Translations under genes and position numbers: made by a program
From: Bacteroidaceae bacterium
GTDB taxonomy: Bacteria > Bacteroidota > Bacteroidia > Bacteroidales > Bacteroidaceae
Length of the DNA: 64,000 nt
Direction: 5' to 3'
NCBI GenBank assembly: GCA_024401275.1
Contig: JAKSLJ010000016.1
Location: 1-64,000 of the forward strand
Notes under the pieces: generated by a model
What the model was told of the DNA's origin: nothing
What the model saw: the letters and a program-made list of their open reading frames with translations, nothing else
The model's database searches: none
Shown here: positions 43,463-53,217 of the stretch, one piece after another
Position numbering within the stretch: position 1 is the first letter of the stretch
Layout of the letters: each line of letters begins with the position of its first letter

Positions 43463-44617
43463 TTACAGCAAAGCTCTGATTGCTGCGTCGATATCCTCTA
43501 TCTGAGCATCACGCTTTACAAGTTCATTATTCTTGTTGATGAGGAAGAATGTCGGAATGCTCTGAACATTGTAGAGAAGGAGATTGCGACTGTCAACTCC
43601 TGCCGGATCATGAACAGAAATCCATGGAAGGGCTTCTGTCTGTGTCTTCCAGAAATGGATGTCTGGATCGAGGGAAATCTGATAGATTTGAAGTCCTTGA
43701 GCACTATACTTATTGTAGAGTTCGCGCATCTGCATGATACGCTGAGTAGAACCCTCTGACGCAAAGATGTGGAAATCAAGAAGAACTACCTTGCCCTTTA
43801 GTCCTGTAAGGTTCTGAGTTTTACCCTTATTGTCTGTAAGTGAGATATCTATGAGATTTGACTCTTCTGCCTGTTCAAGTGCACTTGCAGCATTTGCTCT
43901 CTGGCTTTGAACATAACGAACATTCTTCATGCCCTCAATGGCGATGTTGTGAAGGTTCTGTCCACGAAGAGATTCGGGATACTTTGAATCCCAACTTGTA
44001 GCAACAGCAGCAAACACCTTGATGTTCTCCTCATTTCCTCTTGGATTGAACACGAGCTGATTGCCAATAGCCTGGAAAAGAGCAAAGTATGAAGAAGAGT
44101 AGTCAGGATGCTTATAGATGTAATTATTCTTTACTTCCTCGCGATAATTATCTATGAGAACCTGAATGGAATCCGCACCTTTCTGATAAGAAATCTCTGG
44201 TGAGTTTTGTATTGCGATAGCCTGCTGCTGAACAGCTATCTGCTTGTAGGCAAGTTCCTGGATAATCTTGCACTGCTCAGAACCTTCTACGGTATAAGTT
44301 GTTGCCATAGCAGGGTACTTTCCCTTTACGGTAACAGTTTCCGTAGAATCGATTGAGATATTGATTATCTGATCAGCAATACGCAAGCGATAGAATTCCG
44401 GTGCTTCCTGAGCATCCTCCTTGAAGGAGAATTTTCCATCTTCAGCAAGTACGACACTATCCATAAGCTGTGGACCTTCGAGCGAAACGTTCTCAAAATA
44501 GAGCACGGAATCCTTTGCATTGGCAATCTCACCTTCAACGGTAAATGTCTTGTTATTGCAGGCAGTAAAAGCCAAAGCGGCAGTTCCAAAAAGGAATGTT
44601 TTTAGTATATTATTCAT
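43463..44617 (-). CDS. thioredoxin-fold lipoprotein (DUF4369 plus TlpA-like domain) lacking CxxC
   Basis: A 384-residue lipoprotein (MNNILKTFLFGTAALAFTAC). Residues about 25-120 match DUF4369 (FTVEGEIANAKDSVLYFENV), about 130-240 are helical, and 245-384 form an AhpC/TSA-TlpA-type thioredoxin fold (LTGLKGKVVLLDFHIFASEG, IPTFFLINKNNELV). Where relatives have W-C-x-x-C after DFWA, this has DFHIFASEG without cysteine, so normal disulfide exchange is not possible. The cis-Pro loop (SIPTFF) is kept. It may act as a chaperone-like or binding protein. An extra ATG sits two codons upstream (44623). TAATTTTG (44648-44641) is a likely -7 box on the minus strand. Confidence 0.85.
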   Translation of the reverse strand: MNNILKTFLFGTAALAFTACNNKTFTVEGEIANAKDSVLYFENVSLEGPQLMDSVVLAEDGKFSFKEDAQEAPEFYRLRIADQIINISIDSTETVTVKGKYPAMATTYTVEGSEQCKIIQELAYKQIAVQQQAIAIQNSPEISYQKGADSIQVLIDNYREEVKNNYIYKHPDYSSSYFALFQAIGNQLVFNPRGNEENIKVFAAVATSWDSKYPESLRGQNLHNIAIEGMKNVRYVQSQRANAASALEQAEESNLIDISLTDNKGKTQNLTGLKGKVVLLDFHIFASEGSTQRIMQMRELYNKYSAQGLQIYQISLDPDIHFWKTQTEALPWISVHDPAGVDSRNLLLYNVQSIPTFFLINKNNELVKRDAQIEDIDAAIRALL

Positions 44618-44738
44618 GTTCATAAATCGTTTTAGCGCGCCAAAATTACAAAAAAAGTATGAAACTATCCCCTTCCCCACTCTCTTTCTTGGGATTTCAT
44701 TGACATTTAATAAGTAAAGGGAATTTCTTATCCGCACA

Positions 44739-44772
44739 TTAACGACACTATGTGGTGTCGTTTCCAAAAGCT
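44739..44772. repeat. palindromic repeat ATTAACGAC...GTCGTTTCC (copy 1)
   Basis: AACGACAC (44741-44748), six-base loop, GTGTCGTT (44755-44762), then TCCAAAAGC. Related palindromes lie at 47700-47785. Confidence 0.65.
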
Positions 44773-44896
44773 TCAAAAACAAACCATTGCTAATTACACT
44801 TTACATATTTCCCTTAAATCTATTGACATATTACAAAGAAAAAGCATTTATGCAAAAAGGTTTTACATTATTATAATAAAAAAACAAAAAAATGCG

Positions 44897-44904
44897 TAAT
44901 TTTG
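44897..44904 (+). promoter_or_regulatory. -7 element of rnpB
   Basis: TAATTTTG seven bases before the first paired base of the RNase P RNA; no clear -33 element. Confidence 0.55.
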
Positions 44905-44910
44905 CATCTT

Positions 44911-45290
44911 GAAAGCGCTGCGAGAGTTCTGTCGCTGAGCTTCTTTGGCGAGAGGTCTTGTGCCCATCGCTAAAGGTTCAGAGGAAAGTCCGGGCAGCAT
45001 AAGGCGCTCCATGCTTGAAAGAAGCGCTGGTGGCAACATCAGGAGACGCAGAAGAAAACAACCGCTTCAGAGGCTTTGGCCGAGGAGTAAGGGTGAGAAG
45101 GTGAGGTAAGAGCTCACCAGCAACGGTGGCAACATCGCTGGCTGTGCTATCTGGAGGCTGCAAGTTCGCGTATACCAACGACATGTTAGGGTTGCCTGCC
45201 CGATGTCCGCAAGGCGCGTTGGAGGGTAGAACGCTTAGATAAATGACGGAATGAAACAACATAACCCGGCTTATATCTCGCAACGTTTTC
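44911..45290 (+). ncRNA. rnpB: RNase P RNA, bacterial class A
   Basis: The conserved core is present: GAGGAAAGTCCGGGC (about 44981-44995), the GGTGGCAACATC-type region, GGGTAGAACGCTTAGATAAA and ATAACCCGGCTTATA near the 3' end. The ends pair as helix P1 (GAAAGCGCTGCGAG with CTCGCAACGTTTTC), which sets the limits. It is the catalytic RNA that trims tRNA 5' leaders. An open frame on the opposite strand is a shadow. Confidence 0.96.
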
Positions 45291-45375
45291 ATCTATTAAA
45301 ACTCTTTAACAATACAAAAGCAAAAACTTAAATAGGTTTTAAAGGTTCTAAATTGTTGTTAAAGTTTGGGCAATA

Positions 45376-45407
45376 ATTTGCTAGATTAAGCAAAACTCCA
45401 TAACTTT
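45376..45407 (+). promoter_or_regulatory. promoter of the HtrA protease gene
   Basis: TTTG (45376-45379), 20 bp, TAACTTTG (45400-45407), 24 bp before the ATG. Confidence 0.8.
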
Positions 45408-45430
45408 GCAGCATCTTAAAACTAATAAAT

Positions 45431-46915
45431 ATGAAAAAAGCAAATCTTTTCTCTTTTATAGCAACAGCAATTGCTGCTATCAGCTTAACACTAAATTTCA
45501 CAAACACATGTGCTGCAACTCACAGCTCACCAGATGTTGCCACAAACAACGCAGCAGCTCCAGGTAATGCTGTTGACCTTACTTATGCAGCTGAAAAGGC
45601 TCTCCCTTCAGTAGTTTATATTCACTTCCTACAGAACTCAAAGATTCAAACCGTTGAGGTAGAAAGCGATCCATTTGCAGACTTCTTCGATCCGTTCGGA
45701 GGTTTCTTCGGCCGCGGTCAGGGCAATGGCGGAAAGCAGAAGCGTCAGGTTCAGACTCCTAAGAAGGAAGGTGCCGGTTCTGGCGTAATAATCTCTGAAG
45801 ACGGTTATATCGTAACAAACAATCACGTTGTGGCTGGTGCTGACGAGCTCACAGTAACAATGAACGACAATAAGGAATATTCCGCTAAGATCATTGGTTG
45901 CGACGAGTCAACAGACCTTGCCCTCATCAAGATCAACGCAAAGAATCTTCCTGCCATAAAGATTGCTGACTCTGACAAGATCAAGGTTGGCGAATGGGTG
46001 CTTGCCGTAGGTAACCCTCTCGGCTTGAACAACACAGTTACTGCCGGCATCGTAAGTGCAAAGGCTCGCTCACTTGGAGCTAACGGTGTAGAGTCTTTCA
46101 TCCAGACAGATGCTGCCATCAACGCAGGTAACTCTGGTGGTGCTCTCGTAAACACTCAGGGCGAACTCGTAGGTATCAACGCCATGCTCTACTCTCAGAC
46201 AGGAAGCTACTCTGGCTATGGCTTCGCAATCCCTACTTCAATCATGAACAAGGTTGTCGCTGACCTCAAGCAGTATGGTACTGTTCAGCGCGCAGTCATC
46301 GGCATCTCTGGTAACGATGTCAACAAATGGTATGACGCTATGAAGGCTCAGGGCAAGGAAGTTGAAGTCGCAACTATGGAAGGCATCCATGTTGAAGAGG
46401 TCATCGAAAATGGTGCAGCTGCTCAGGCAGGCATTGAGAAGGACGACATCATCACAAAGGTTGACGGAAAGCCAGTCAAGAAGATGAGCGAACTTCAGGA
46501 GATTCTCGCAACAAAACGTCCTGGCGACAAGGTTACATTAACTTATATGCGCGGCAAGAAGACTCTCTCTAAGGAAGTTACTCTCCGCAACGCTCAGGGC
46601 AACACAAAGGTTGTGAAGAATGCGGAACTCGATATTCTCGGCGCAACATTCCGCCCTATCAACGCCAATGAGAAGGAAGAACTTGAAATTCCATACGGTC
46701 TTAAAGTGACAAAGGTTGACAACGGTTCAATGAAGGAAGCTGGAGTACCAGCAGGATTCATCATACTCAGCGCCAACGACAGTAAGATTACTAGCGAAGA
46801 AGACCTTCAGAAAGCAGTCAAGTCGGCATCAACAAGTAAAGAGCCAGTACTCTATCTCAAGGGTATCTTCCCAACAGGAAAGCGCGGCTACTTCGCCATT
46901 GAATTGGCTCAGTAA
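45431..46915 (+). CDS. Do/HtrA-family periplasmic serine protease
   Basis: A 494-residue protein with a signal peptide (up to about NTCAA). The trypsin-like domain holds the triad: His in VTNNHVVAGA, Asp in STDLALIKI, Ser in NAGNSGGALV. Two PDZ domains follow (about 300-390, VIENGAAAQAGIEKDDIITK, and 405-494, GVPAGFIILSAND). This is the DegP/DegQ layout: a protease-chaperone for misfolded envelope proteins. A small sigma region 4 gene follows 8 bp after the stop, so the two are probably cotranscribed. Confidence 0.95.
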   Translation: MKKANLFSFIATAIAAISLTLNFTNTCAATHSSPDVATNNAAAPGNAVDLTYAAEKALPSVVYIHFLQNSKIQTVEVESDPFADFFDPFGGFFGRGQGNGGKQKRQVQTPKKEGAGSGVIISEDGYIVTNNHVVAGADELTVTMNDNKEYSAKIIGCDESTDLALIKINAKNLPAIKIADSDKIKVGEWVLAVGNPLGLNNTVTAGIVSAKARSLGANGVESFIQTDAAINAGNSGGALVNTQGELVGINAMLYSQTGSYSGYGFAIPTSIMNKVVADLKQYGTVQRAVIGISGNDVNKWYDAMKAQGKEVEVATMEGIHVEEVIENGAAAQAGIEKDDIITKVDGKPVKKMSELQEILATKRPGDKVTLTYMRGKKTLSKEVTLRNAQGNTKVVKNAELDILGATFRPINANEKEELEIPYGLKVTKVDNGSMKEAGVPAGFIILSANDSKITSEEDLQKAVKSASTSKEPVLYLKGIFPTGKRGYFAIELAQ

Positions 46916-46923
46916 TTCAACAG

Positions 46924-47205
46924 ATGAAATACTTAAACGACATAAGACAAGATGACTTTATCCGTAGCGGAGACCCCGCTACGGATGAACTCGTTCTTAC
47001 GCAGGAAGTAAAAGAAGCTCTTTTGGACAGCATAGCATTGCTCAATTCAAGAGAGCTTACTATCATTTCTGCCCTATACGGAATAAACTGTGCTGCGATG
47101 ACCATGCAGGAATGTGCAGACGAAATGGGACTTAAGCGCGAGCGTGTACGCCAGATTCGCAACAAAGCACTCAGAAAACTACGCAAAATCATTCGCCAAT
47201 ATTAG
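46924..47205 (+). CDS. stand-alone sigma-70 region 4 protein
   Basis: A 93-residue protein. Its last 55 residues are a region 4 helix-turn-helix (LNSRELTIISALYGINCAA, then MTMQECADEMGLKRERVRQI and RNKALRKLRKIIRQY) close to the -35-binding end of group 1/2 sigma factors; regions 2 and 3 are absent. The first 35 residues (IRQDDFIRSGDPATDELV) are acidic. It could tune RNA polymerase or DNA binding, as small sigma-like regulators do, or be a remnant of a sigma factor gene. Lying right behind the HtrA gene suggests an envelope-stress link. Confidence 0.8.
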   Translation: MKYLNDIRQDDFIRSGDPATDELVLTQEVKEALLDSIALLNSRELTIISALYGINCAAMTMQECADEMGLKRERVRQIRNKALRKLRKIIRQY

Positions 47206-47250
47206 TATTTTATTGTTTTTCACTCGTAAAAAAGAAACATTAATATAATA

Positions 47251-47664
47251 ATGAAACATCTACTTCTACTCATAGCATTCTTTGCTTGCTCAACTATTCA
47301 GATGCATGCACAGAAGAGTAACGACGCACTAATCGTTGCCGACATGCAGGCTTACGGATATGCGACATCACTAAACGACTCTGTGATTTATGTTACTGAA
47401 ATAATGAAACTACCCGTAGCCAGAGTTGACAGGAAAAATGGTTTTCTATCAAAACGAGCTGATTACTCAAACCAACTCAAGGACTACATGAAATCCATAG
47501 GAGTAGAACATGCTACTTGCGCTATTGTTTTTAACCGTAACAAGGTGAAACTCAACAAGATATTCATAAAGATGCTTGCCAAGGCACAAAAGAAAAAGCA
47601 CTACGTCATCAAGACAATATCCGAGCAGGAATTTTCATTCAAAGACCCGATGATAGGAATGTAA
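47251..47664 (+). CDS. exported hypothetical protein
   Basis: A 137-residue protein with a signal peptide (MKHLLLLIAFFACSTIQMHAQ) and a small mixed domain (GYATSLNDSVIYVTEIMKL, VEHATCAIVFNRNK, KKKHYVIKTISEQEF). No family recognised. It may share a transcript with the sigma region 4 gene 45 bp upstream. Confidence 0.75.
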   Translation: MKHLLLLIAFFACSTIQMHAQKSNDALIVADMQAYGYATSLNDSVIYVTEIMKLPVARVDRKNGFLSKRADYSNQLKDYMKSIGVEHATCAIVFNRNKVKLNKIFIKMLAKAQKKKHYVIKTISEQEFSFKDPMIGM

Positions 47665-47691
47665 CGCTCCTTCATTATATAATATAAAGAG

Positions 47692-47785
47692 CCGCAATGG
47701 AAACGATGCCCTATGGCATCGTTAAACCACCGCAAAACAAATCCCATCATTAACGACGCCATGGGGCGTCGTTTCCAAAAAAGCA
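47692..47785. repeat. two palindromes of the AACGAC/GTCGTT family in inverted arrangement (copies 2 and 3)
   Basis: AACGATGCC-CTAT-GGCATCGTT (47702-47723) and AACGACGCC-ATGG-GGCGTCGTT (47752-47773), the second followed by TCCAAAAAAGC as in the copy at 44739. Confidence 0.75.
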
Positions 47786-47851
47786 ACTTCAAGAACAAAG
47801 GCATTGATGCCTATAAACATATAGTTCAAAAGAAAAAATCAAAAACTAAAT

Positions 47852-49348
47852 ATGGCTGATAAACTTTTTATTTTCGACACAACACTCCGTGACGGCGAGC
47901 AAGTTCCTGGATGCCAGCTCAATACGATTGAGAAGATTCAGGTGGCAAAGCAGCTTGAACAATTGGGAGTTGATGTCATTGAAGCTGGTTTCCCTATTTC
48001 AAGCCCTGGAGATTTCAACTCTGTCATTGAAATTTCAAAGGCTGTAACATGGCCAACTATTTGTGCTCTTACACGCGCCGTCGAGAAGGATATTGACTGC
48101 GCTGCTGACGCACTCAAGTATGCTAAGCACAAGCGTATCCACACTGGTATCGGCACAAGTGATTCCCACATCAAGTATAAGTTCAACTCAACACGCGAAG
48201 AAATCATCGAGCGTGCTGTTGCTGCCGTAAAGTATGCAAAGAAGTATGTTGAGGATGTGGAGTTCTACGCTGAGGACGCAGGTCGTACAGACAACGAGTA
48301 TCTCGCTCGTGTAATTGACGCTGTAACAAAGGCTGGTGCTACTGTTTGTAACATTCCGGACACAACAGGTTTCCGCGTGCCAAACGAATACCAGGAGAAA
48401 ATCGCATACCTTTACGAACATGTTGATGCTTTCGCAGCAGGCAAGTCTATCCTTTCTACCCACTGCCACAACGACCTTGGCATGGCAACAGCAAACACTG
48501 TTGCCGGCGTACTTGGTGGCGCTCGTCAGGTTGAGGTAACGATAAATGGTATTGGTGAGCGTGCCGGTAATACTTCTCTTGAAGAGGTTGCCATGATTTT
48601 TAAGACTCACCCTGACCTTGGCATCGAGACAAACATCAATACTACAAAGATCTACCCTACTTCACGCATGGTTAGTTCGCTGATGAACATGCCAGTTCAG
48701 CCAAATAAGGCTATCGTAGGAAAGAATGCTTTTGCTCACTCTTCAGGCATTCATCAGGATGGCGTATTGAAGGATGTTTCCACATACGAAATCATGGATC
48801 CAAAGGAAGTCGGTATCGACGACAACGCTATCGTACTTACAGCTCGTTCAGGTCGTGCCGCTCTCAAGCACCGTCTCTCTGTAAACGGCGTTGATGTGGA
48901 AGGCGAAAAGCTTGACGCTCTTTATAAGGAGTTCCTCGTTCTCGCTGACAAGAAGAAGGAAGTTACTGACGATGACATCCTCGTTCTCGCTGGCGCTGAT
49001 CGTGCTGCTTCTCACAATGTCAAGCTCGACTATCTCCAGGTAACAACTGGTAAGGGCGTTCGCTCTGTAGCAAGCATAGGTCTTCTCGTAGGCAACGAAC
49101 ATTTCGAGGCTGCTTCTTCAGGAAACGGTCCTGTTGACGCAGCAATCAAGGCTCTCAAGTGCATCATAAAGCGTGAAATGACTCTCAAGGAGTTCACTAT
49201 CCAAGCTATCAGCAAGGGTTCTGATGACATGTGTAAGGTTCACATGCAGGTAGAACATGCCGACAAGATTTTCTACGGTTTCGGCGCAAACACAGATATC
49301 GTAACAGCTTCAGTTGAAGCTTATATTGATTGTATTAATAAGATGTAG
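47852..49348 (+). CDS. leuA: 2-isopropylmalate synthase
   Basis: A 498-residue enzyme condensing acetyl-CoA with 2-oxoisovalerate, the first step of leucine synthesis. N-terminal TIM barrel: [40 protein letters not shown] (metal ligands) and [13 protein letters not shown]. The C-terminal LeuA dimer domain (about 370-498) provides leucine feedback. First gene of leuA-leuC-leuD-synthase 2, with 38 bp to leuC. Confidence 0.95.
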   Translation: MADKLFIFDTTLRDGEQVPGCQLNTIEKIQVAKQLEQLGVDVIEAGFPISSPGDFNSVIEISKAVTWPTICALTRAVEKDIDCAADALKYAKHKRIHTGIGTSDSHIKYKFNSTREEIIERAVAAVKYAKKYVEDVEFYAEDAGRTDNEYLARVIDAVTKAGATVCNIPDTTGFRVPNEYQEKIAYLYEHVDAFAAGKSILSTHCHNDLGMATANTVAGVLGGARQVEVTINGIGERAGNTSLEEVAMIFKTHPDLGIETNINTTKIYPTSRMVSSLMNMPVQPNKAIVGKNAFAHSSGIHQDGVLKDVSTYEIMDPKEVGIDDNAIVLTARSGRAALKHRLSVNGVDVEGEKLDALYKEFLVLADKKKEVTDDDILVLAGADRAASHNVKLDYLQVTTGKGVRSVASIGLLVGNEHFEAASSGNGPVDAAIKALKCIIKREMTLKEFTIQAISKGSDDMCKVHMQVEHADKIFYGFGANTDIVTASVEAYIDCINKM

Positions 49349-49386
49349 AAAGCTTTTTCTCAAAAAAAACAGAAATAACAAAGCAA

Positions 49387-50775
49387 ATGAAAACATTATT
49401 TGACAAAATATGGGACGCTCACGTTGTTCAGAACGTAGAAGATGGTCCTACACAATTGTATATTGACCGCCTTTACGCTCATGAGGTAACTTCTCCTCAA
49501 GCGTTTGACACGCTTCGCGACAAGGGAATCAAGCCATTCCGTCCTGACCATGTTATCGCAATGCCTGACCACAATACTCCTTCTGACCAGCAGGAAGTCA
49601 TCAACGATCCTATCGGCAAGAAGCAGGTTGAGACACTTAAGGCAAACTGTGAGGAGTTCGGCATCAAGCACTTCACAATGGGCACAAAGGACAATGGTAT
49701 CATCCATGTTGTAGGTCCTGAGAAAGCTCTCTCACTTCCAGGCATGACAATCGTTTGTGGTGACTCTCACACTTCTACTCATGGCGCTGTTGGTGCTATT
49801 GCAATGGGTATTGGTACATCAGAAGTTGCACAGGTTCTTGCTTCTCAATGTATCCTTCAGGCAAAGCCTAAGACTATGCGCATCAACATAGAAGGCGAAC
49901 TCAATCCTGGCGTTACTGCCAAGGACGTTGCCCTTTACATCATGGCACAGATGACTACTTCTGGTGCTACTGGCTACGCCGTAGAATACGCTGGTTCAAC
50001 AATCCGCAACATGTCTATGGAAGGTCGTCTCACACTTTCCAACCTTTCTATCGAGATGGGTTCTCGCGCTGGTATCATTGCTCCAGATGAGACAACATTT
50101 GAGTACCTCAAGGGTCGTGAATACGCTCCTAAGGGCGAAGATTGGGACAAGGCTGTTGAAGAATGGAAGAAGCTCAAGAGTGACGAAGGTGCTGTATTTG
50201 ACAAGGAAGTAACTTACAACGCTGCTGACATCGCTCCACGCATCACATACGGTACTAACCCAGGTGCTGGTATCGCAATCGACGAGTGCATTCCAACAAC
50301 AGAAGGCATGAGCGAAGCTGAGAAGGAGCAGTTCCTTGCCATGCTTGACTATATGCAGTTTGAGCCAGGTCAGAAGCTTGAAGGAACTCCGGTTGACTAC
50401 TGCTTCCTCGGTGCTTGTACAAACGGACGAATCGAAGACTTCCGCGCTTTCGCTTCTGTAGTAAAGGGCAAGAAGAAGGCTGAGAATGTTGTTGCTTGGC
50501 TCGTTCCAGGCTCATGGCTTGTTCGTCAGCAGATTATTGACGAAGGTATCGACAAGATTCTTGAGGAAGCAGGTTTTGAACTTCGTCTCCCTTCATGCTC
50601 AGCATGTCTCGCCATGAATCCAGACAAGGTTCCTGCTGGCAAGCTCTCAATCTCTACAAGCAACCGTAACTTCGTAGGTCGCCAAGGACCTGGTGCTCGC
50701 ACCGTTTTGGCTTCTCCACTCGTAGTTGCAGCAAGTGCTATTACAGGTAAAATAACAAATCCTCTCTCCCTCTAA
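49387..50775 (+). CDS. leuC: 3-isopropylmalate dehydratase large subunit
   Basis: A 462-residue aconitase-family subunit that isomerises 2- to 3-isopropylmalate with LeuD. Motifs: [18 protein letters not shown]-like sequence ([16 protein letters not shown]), [14 protein letters not shown] and [13 protein letters not shown], which hold the three cysteine ligands of the 4Fe-4S cluster. Standard length; 12 bp to leuD. Confidence 0.96.
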   Translation: MKTLFDKIWDAHVVQNVEDGPTQLYIDRLYAHEVTSPQAFDTLRDKGIKPFRPDHVIAMPDHNTPSDQQEVINDPIGKKQVETLKANCEEFGIKHFTMGTKDNGIIHVVGPEKALSLPGMTIVCGDSHTSTHGAVGAIAMGIGTSEVAQVLASQCILQAKPKTMRINIEGELNPGVTAKDVALYIMAQMTTSGATGYAVEYAGSTIRNMSMEGRLTLSNLSIEMGSRAGIIAPDETTFEYLKGREYAPKGEDWDKAVEEWKKLKSDEGAVFDKEVTYNAADIAPRITYGTNPGAGIAIDECIPTTEGMSEAEKEQFLAMLDYMQFEPGQKLEGTPVDYCFLGACTNGRIEDFRAFASVVKGKKKAENVVAWLVPGSWLVRQQIIDEGIDKILEEAGFELRLPSCSACLAMNPDKVPAGKLSISTSNRNFVGRQGPGARTVLASPLVVAASAITGKITNPLSL

Positions 50776-50787
50776 AACTTTCCGAAA

Positions 50788-51399
50788 ATGGCAGAAAAAT
50801 TTGATATAATCCAGTCAACTTGCCTCCCTATCGCAATTGACAATAACAATACTGACAACATTATTCCAGCTCGCTTCCTGGCATTCACAACTCGCGACCC
50901 GAAGTTTTATGGTGACGCCTTCATGCACGACATCCGCTACAAAGCTGATGGTACTCCTGTAGAAGACTTCATCATGAACCAGCCTCCATTCAACGAAACT
51001 CCTTCAAAGGGTAATCGCGAAATCATCATCGGTGGTGCTAACTGGGGCTCTGGTTCTTCTCGTGAACATGCAGCATGGGCTATCGCAGGTTATGGCATTC
51101 GCGTTGTGATCTCTTCTTCTTTCGCAGATATCCATCGCAACAACCTCCTCAACTGCTTCGTTCTTCCTGTTATCGTAAGCAAGGAATTCCAGCAGGAACT
51201 CTTCGCTACTGTAGCAGAAAATGCTAACGCAGAAGTAAAGGTTGACCTTCCAAACCAGACTGTTACAAACCTTACAACAGGCAAAAGCGAGAAGTTTGAA
51301 ATCAACGCATACAAGAAGTACTGTCTCGAAAACGCTTACGACGACATCGACTTCCTCCTTTCAAACAAAGATAAGATAGAAGCTTACGAAGCGAAATAA
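50788..51399 (+). CDS. leuD: 3-isopropylmalate dehydratase small subunit
   Basis: A 203-residue swivel-domain partner of LeuC. Motifs: NTDNIIPARFL, GGANWGSGSSREHAAWAI and FADIHRNNLLNCFVLPV. Its TAA stop shares a base with the ATG of the next gene (TAATG), so the operon continues. Confidence 0.96.
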   Translation: MAEKFDIIQSTCLPIAIDNNNTDNIIPARFLAFTTRDPKFYGDAFMHDIRYKADGTPVEDFIMNQPPFNETPSKGNREIIIGGANWGSGSSREHAAWAIAGYGIRVVISSSFADIHRNNLLNCFVLPVIVSKEFQQELFATVAENANAEVKVDLPNQTVTNLTTGKSEKFEINAYKKYCLENAYDDIDFLLSNKDKIEAYEAK

Positions 51400-52946
51400 T
51401 GGCTTTTATAGAAATACTTGACTCAACTCTCCGCGATGGCGAACAGACAAGCGGCGTTTCTTTCGTGCCACATGAGAAACTCATGATGGCGCGAAAACTA
51501 CTGCGTGATGTTAATGTTGACCGCCTTGAAGTAGCTTCTGCTCGTGTTTCCGAAGGCGAAAAGGAAGCTGTTAGCATGATGTGCCGTTATGCAAAGCAGA
51601 TTAATCGCTTGCAGAGCATAGAAGTGCTTGGTTTCTGCGATGGACATAAATCCGTAGATTGGATTGCCGAATGTGGTGGAACAGTCATCAATCTCCTTTC
51701 AAAAGGTTCTCTTAAGCATTGCACAATGCAACTTAAGAAAACACCTGAAGAGCATTTCGCAAGCATCATAGACGAAGCTACATACGCTAAGTCCAAAGGC
51801 TTGACCGTGAATCTTTATCTTGAGGACTGGAGTAACGGAATGAAGGATTCGCCTGAGTATGTCTATCAGATGCTTGACACGCTTACGAAAACTGGTCTTA
51901 TCACTCGTTTCATGCTCCCTGACACTCTCGGTATTCTTGATCCTCTGCGAACAATGAAATATATCGGAGATATCGTAAAGCGTTATCCATCAGAGCATTT
52001 CGACTTCCATTCGCACAATGATTACGACCTAGCCGTTGCTAATTCTCATGCTGCTGTTTCTGCTGGCGTCAAAGGACTTCATGTTACGGTAAATGGACTT
52101 GGCGAACGTTGCGGAAATGCACCTTTGGCAAGCATTCAGGTTATCTTGAAAGACCAGATTGGAGTAGCTACACATATCAACGAGGAAAAGCTGAACGAAA
52201 TATCACGAATGGTAGAAAGCTATTCTGGTATTCCGATTGCTCCAAACCAGCCAATTATTGGAGATAATGTTTTCACCCAAGTTGCTGGCGTTCATGCAGA
52301 TGGCGACAATAAAGGTGGACTTTACATCAACGCACTTCATCCAGAGCGTTTCGGCCGCAGACGCGAGTATGCTTTAGGAAAAAATTCCGGCAAGGCTAAT
52401 ATTCTGAAGAATCTCGAAGAACTCGGTCTTGAGCTTACACCTGAGCAAACCCTCAAGGTTACAAAGCGAATAACTGAGCTTGGCGACAAGAAAGAGATTG
52501 TAACCCAGGAAGATCTTCCTTACATCGTCAGCGATGTCTTGAAGCACGACACCCCGGAAGAAAAGGTAAAGCTCCTAAGTTACATGGTATCAACGGCTTA
52601 TGGTCTAAAACCTGTAGCTGCTGTCAAGCTTGAAGTAGAAGGCAAAATCTACGAAGAACAGCGTTCTGGAGACGGTATGTACGATGCTTTTGTACGCTGC
52701 ATCCGCCACATTTACAAGGACAAACTTGGCAAGAAATTCCCATGGCTCGCCAACTATACAGTTTCCATTCCTCCTGGCGGTCGAACAGACGCTCTTGTTC
52801 AAACTATTATCACTTGGGAGTTTGAAGGCGGAAAGATAGTTCGCACACGAGGACTCGATGCTGACCAAACAGAAGCTGCTATTAAGGCTACTATCAAGAT
52901 GCTAAACCAGTTGCATAATTTGGCAGTGGAACAGCAGAACTCTTAA
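51399..52946 (+). CDS. second 2-isopropylmalate/citramalate synthase-family enzyme
   Basis: A 515-residue paralogue of LeuA. The barrel has LDSTLRDGEQTSGVSFVPHE, FDFHSHNDYDLAVANS and VNGLGERCGNAPLAS, and the C-terminal 130 residues form the LeuA allosteric domain. It is clearly diverged from the first synthase (for example RLEVASARVSEGE in place of [11 protein letters not shown]). Candidates are citramalate synthase (pyruvate route to isoleucine) or a second isopropylmalate synthase; sequence alone does not settle this. It starts within the leuD stop. No leuB gene follows. Confidence 0.85.
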   Translation: MAFIEILDSTLRDGEQTSGVSFVPHEKLMMARKLLRDVNVDRLEVASARVSEGEKEAVSMMCRYAKQINRLQSIEVLGFCDGHKSVDWIAECGGTVINLLSKGSLKHCTMQLKKTPEEHFASIIDEATYAKSKGLTVNLYLEDWSNGMKDSPEYVYQMLDTLTKTGLITRFMLPDTLGILDPLRTMKYIGDIVKRYPSEHFDFHSHNDYDLAVANSHAAVSAGVKGLHVTVNGLGERCGNAPLASIQVILKDQIGVATHINEEKLNEISRMVESYSGIPIAPNQPIIGDNVFTQVAGVHADGDNKGGLYINALHPERFGRRREYALGKNSGKANILKNLEELGLELTPEQTLKVTKRITELGDKKEIVTQEDLPYIVSDVLKHDTPEEKVKLLSYMVSTAYGLKPVAAVKLEVEGKIYEEQRSGDGMYDAFVRCIRHIYKDKLGKKFPWLANYTVSIPPGGRTDALVQTIITWEFEGGKIVRTRGLDADQTEAAIKATIKMLNQLHNLAVEQQNS

Positions 52947-52981
52947 GAATAAGTAGTTCTAATAAAGCATCCAAGTTTGTT

Positions 52982-53040
52982 CAGAATTTCTTATTCCTTT
53001 CCACAGAAATTCTTATTCCTTTCCACAGAAATTCCATTCA
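52982..53040. repeat. 22-bp direct repeat, about 2.5 copies
   Basis: Words of the type TCTTATTCCTTTCCACAGAA repeat at about 52989 and 53011, followed by a partial ATTCCATTC copy. Non-coding. Confidence 0.75.
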
Positions 53041-53097
53041 TTTTTACCGAATTCTCCATTCAAATTCCAATTAAATTTCACACCAAATCACAATAGT

Positions 53098-53127
53098 AAA
53101 AGCGGGCAAAAATGCTCGCTTTTGTTA
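53098..53127 (+). terminator. terminator after the leu operon
   Basis: AAAAGCGGGC, a six-base loop, GCTCGCTTTTGTTATT: the stem pairs with one wobble and has a T run. Confidence 0.75.
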
Positions 53128-53184
53128 TTATTACCATCAATTCAATTGACATTTGATTAAATTTTGTTAAATTTTTCAGCTTTT

Positions 53185-53217
53185 TTTGTTAAGAAACTAA
53201 TAATTGTTGTAACTTTG
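53185..53217 (+). promoter_or_regulatory. promoter of the efflux operon
   Basis: TTTG (53185-53188), 21 bp, TAACTTTG (53210-53217). The leader to the TolC-type gene is about 190 nt and contains near-repeats. Confidence 0.7.

Noticed and set aside
44978-45292. A 104-codon frame on the minus strand.
   Set aside because: It lies inside the RNase P RNA gene.
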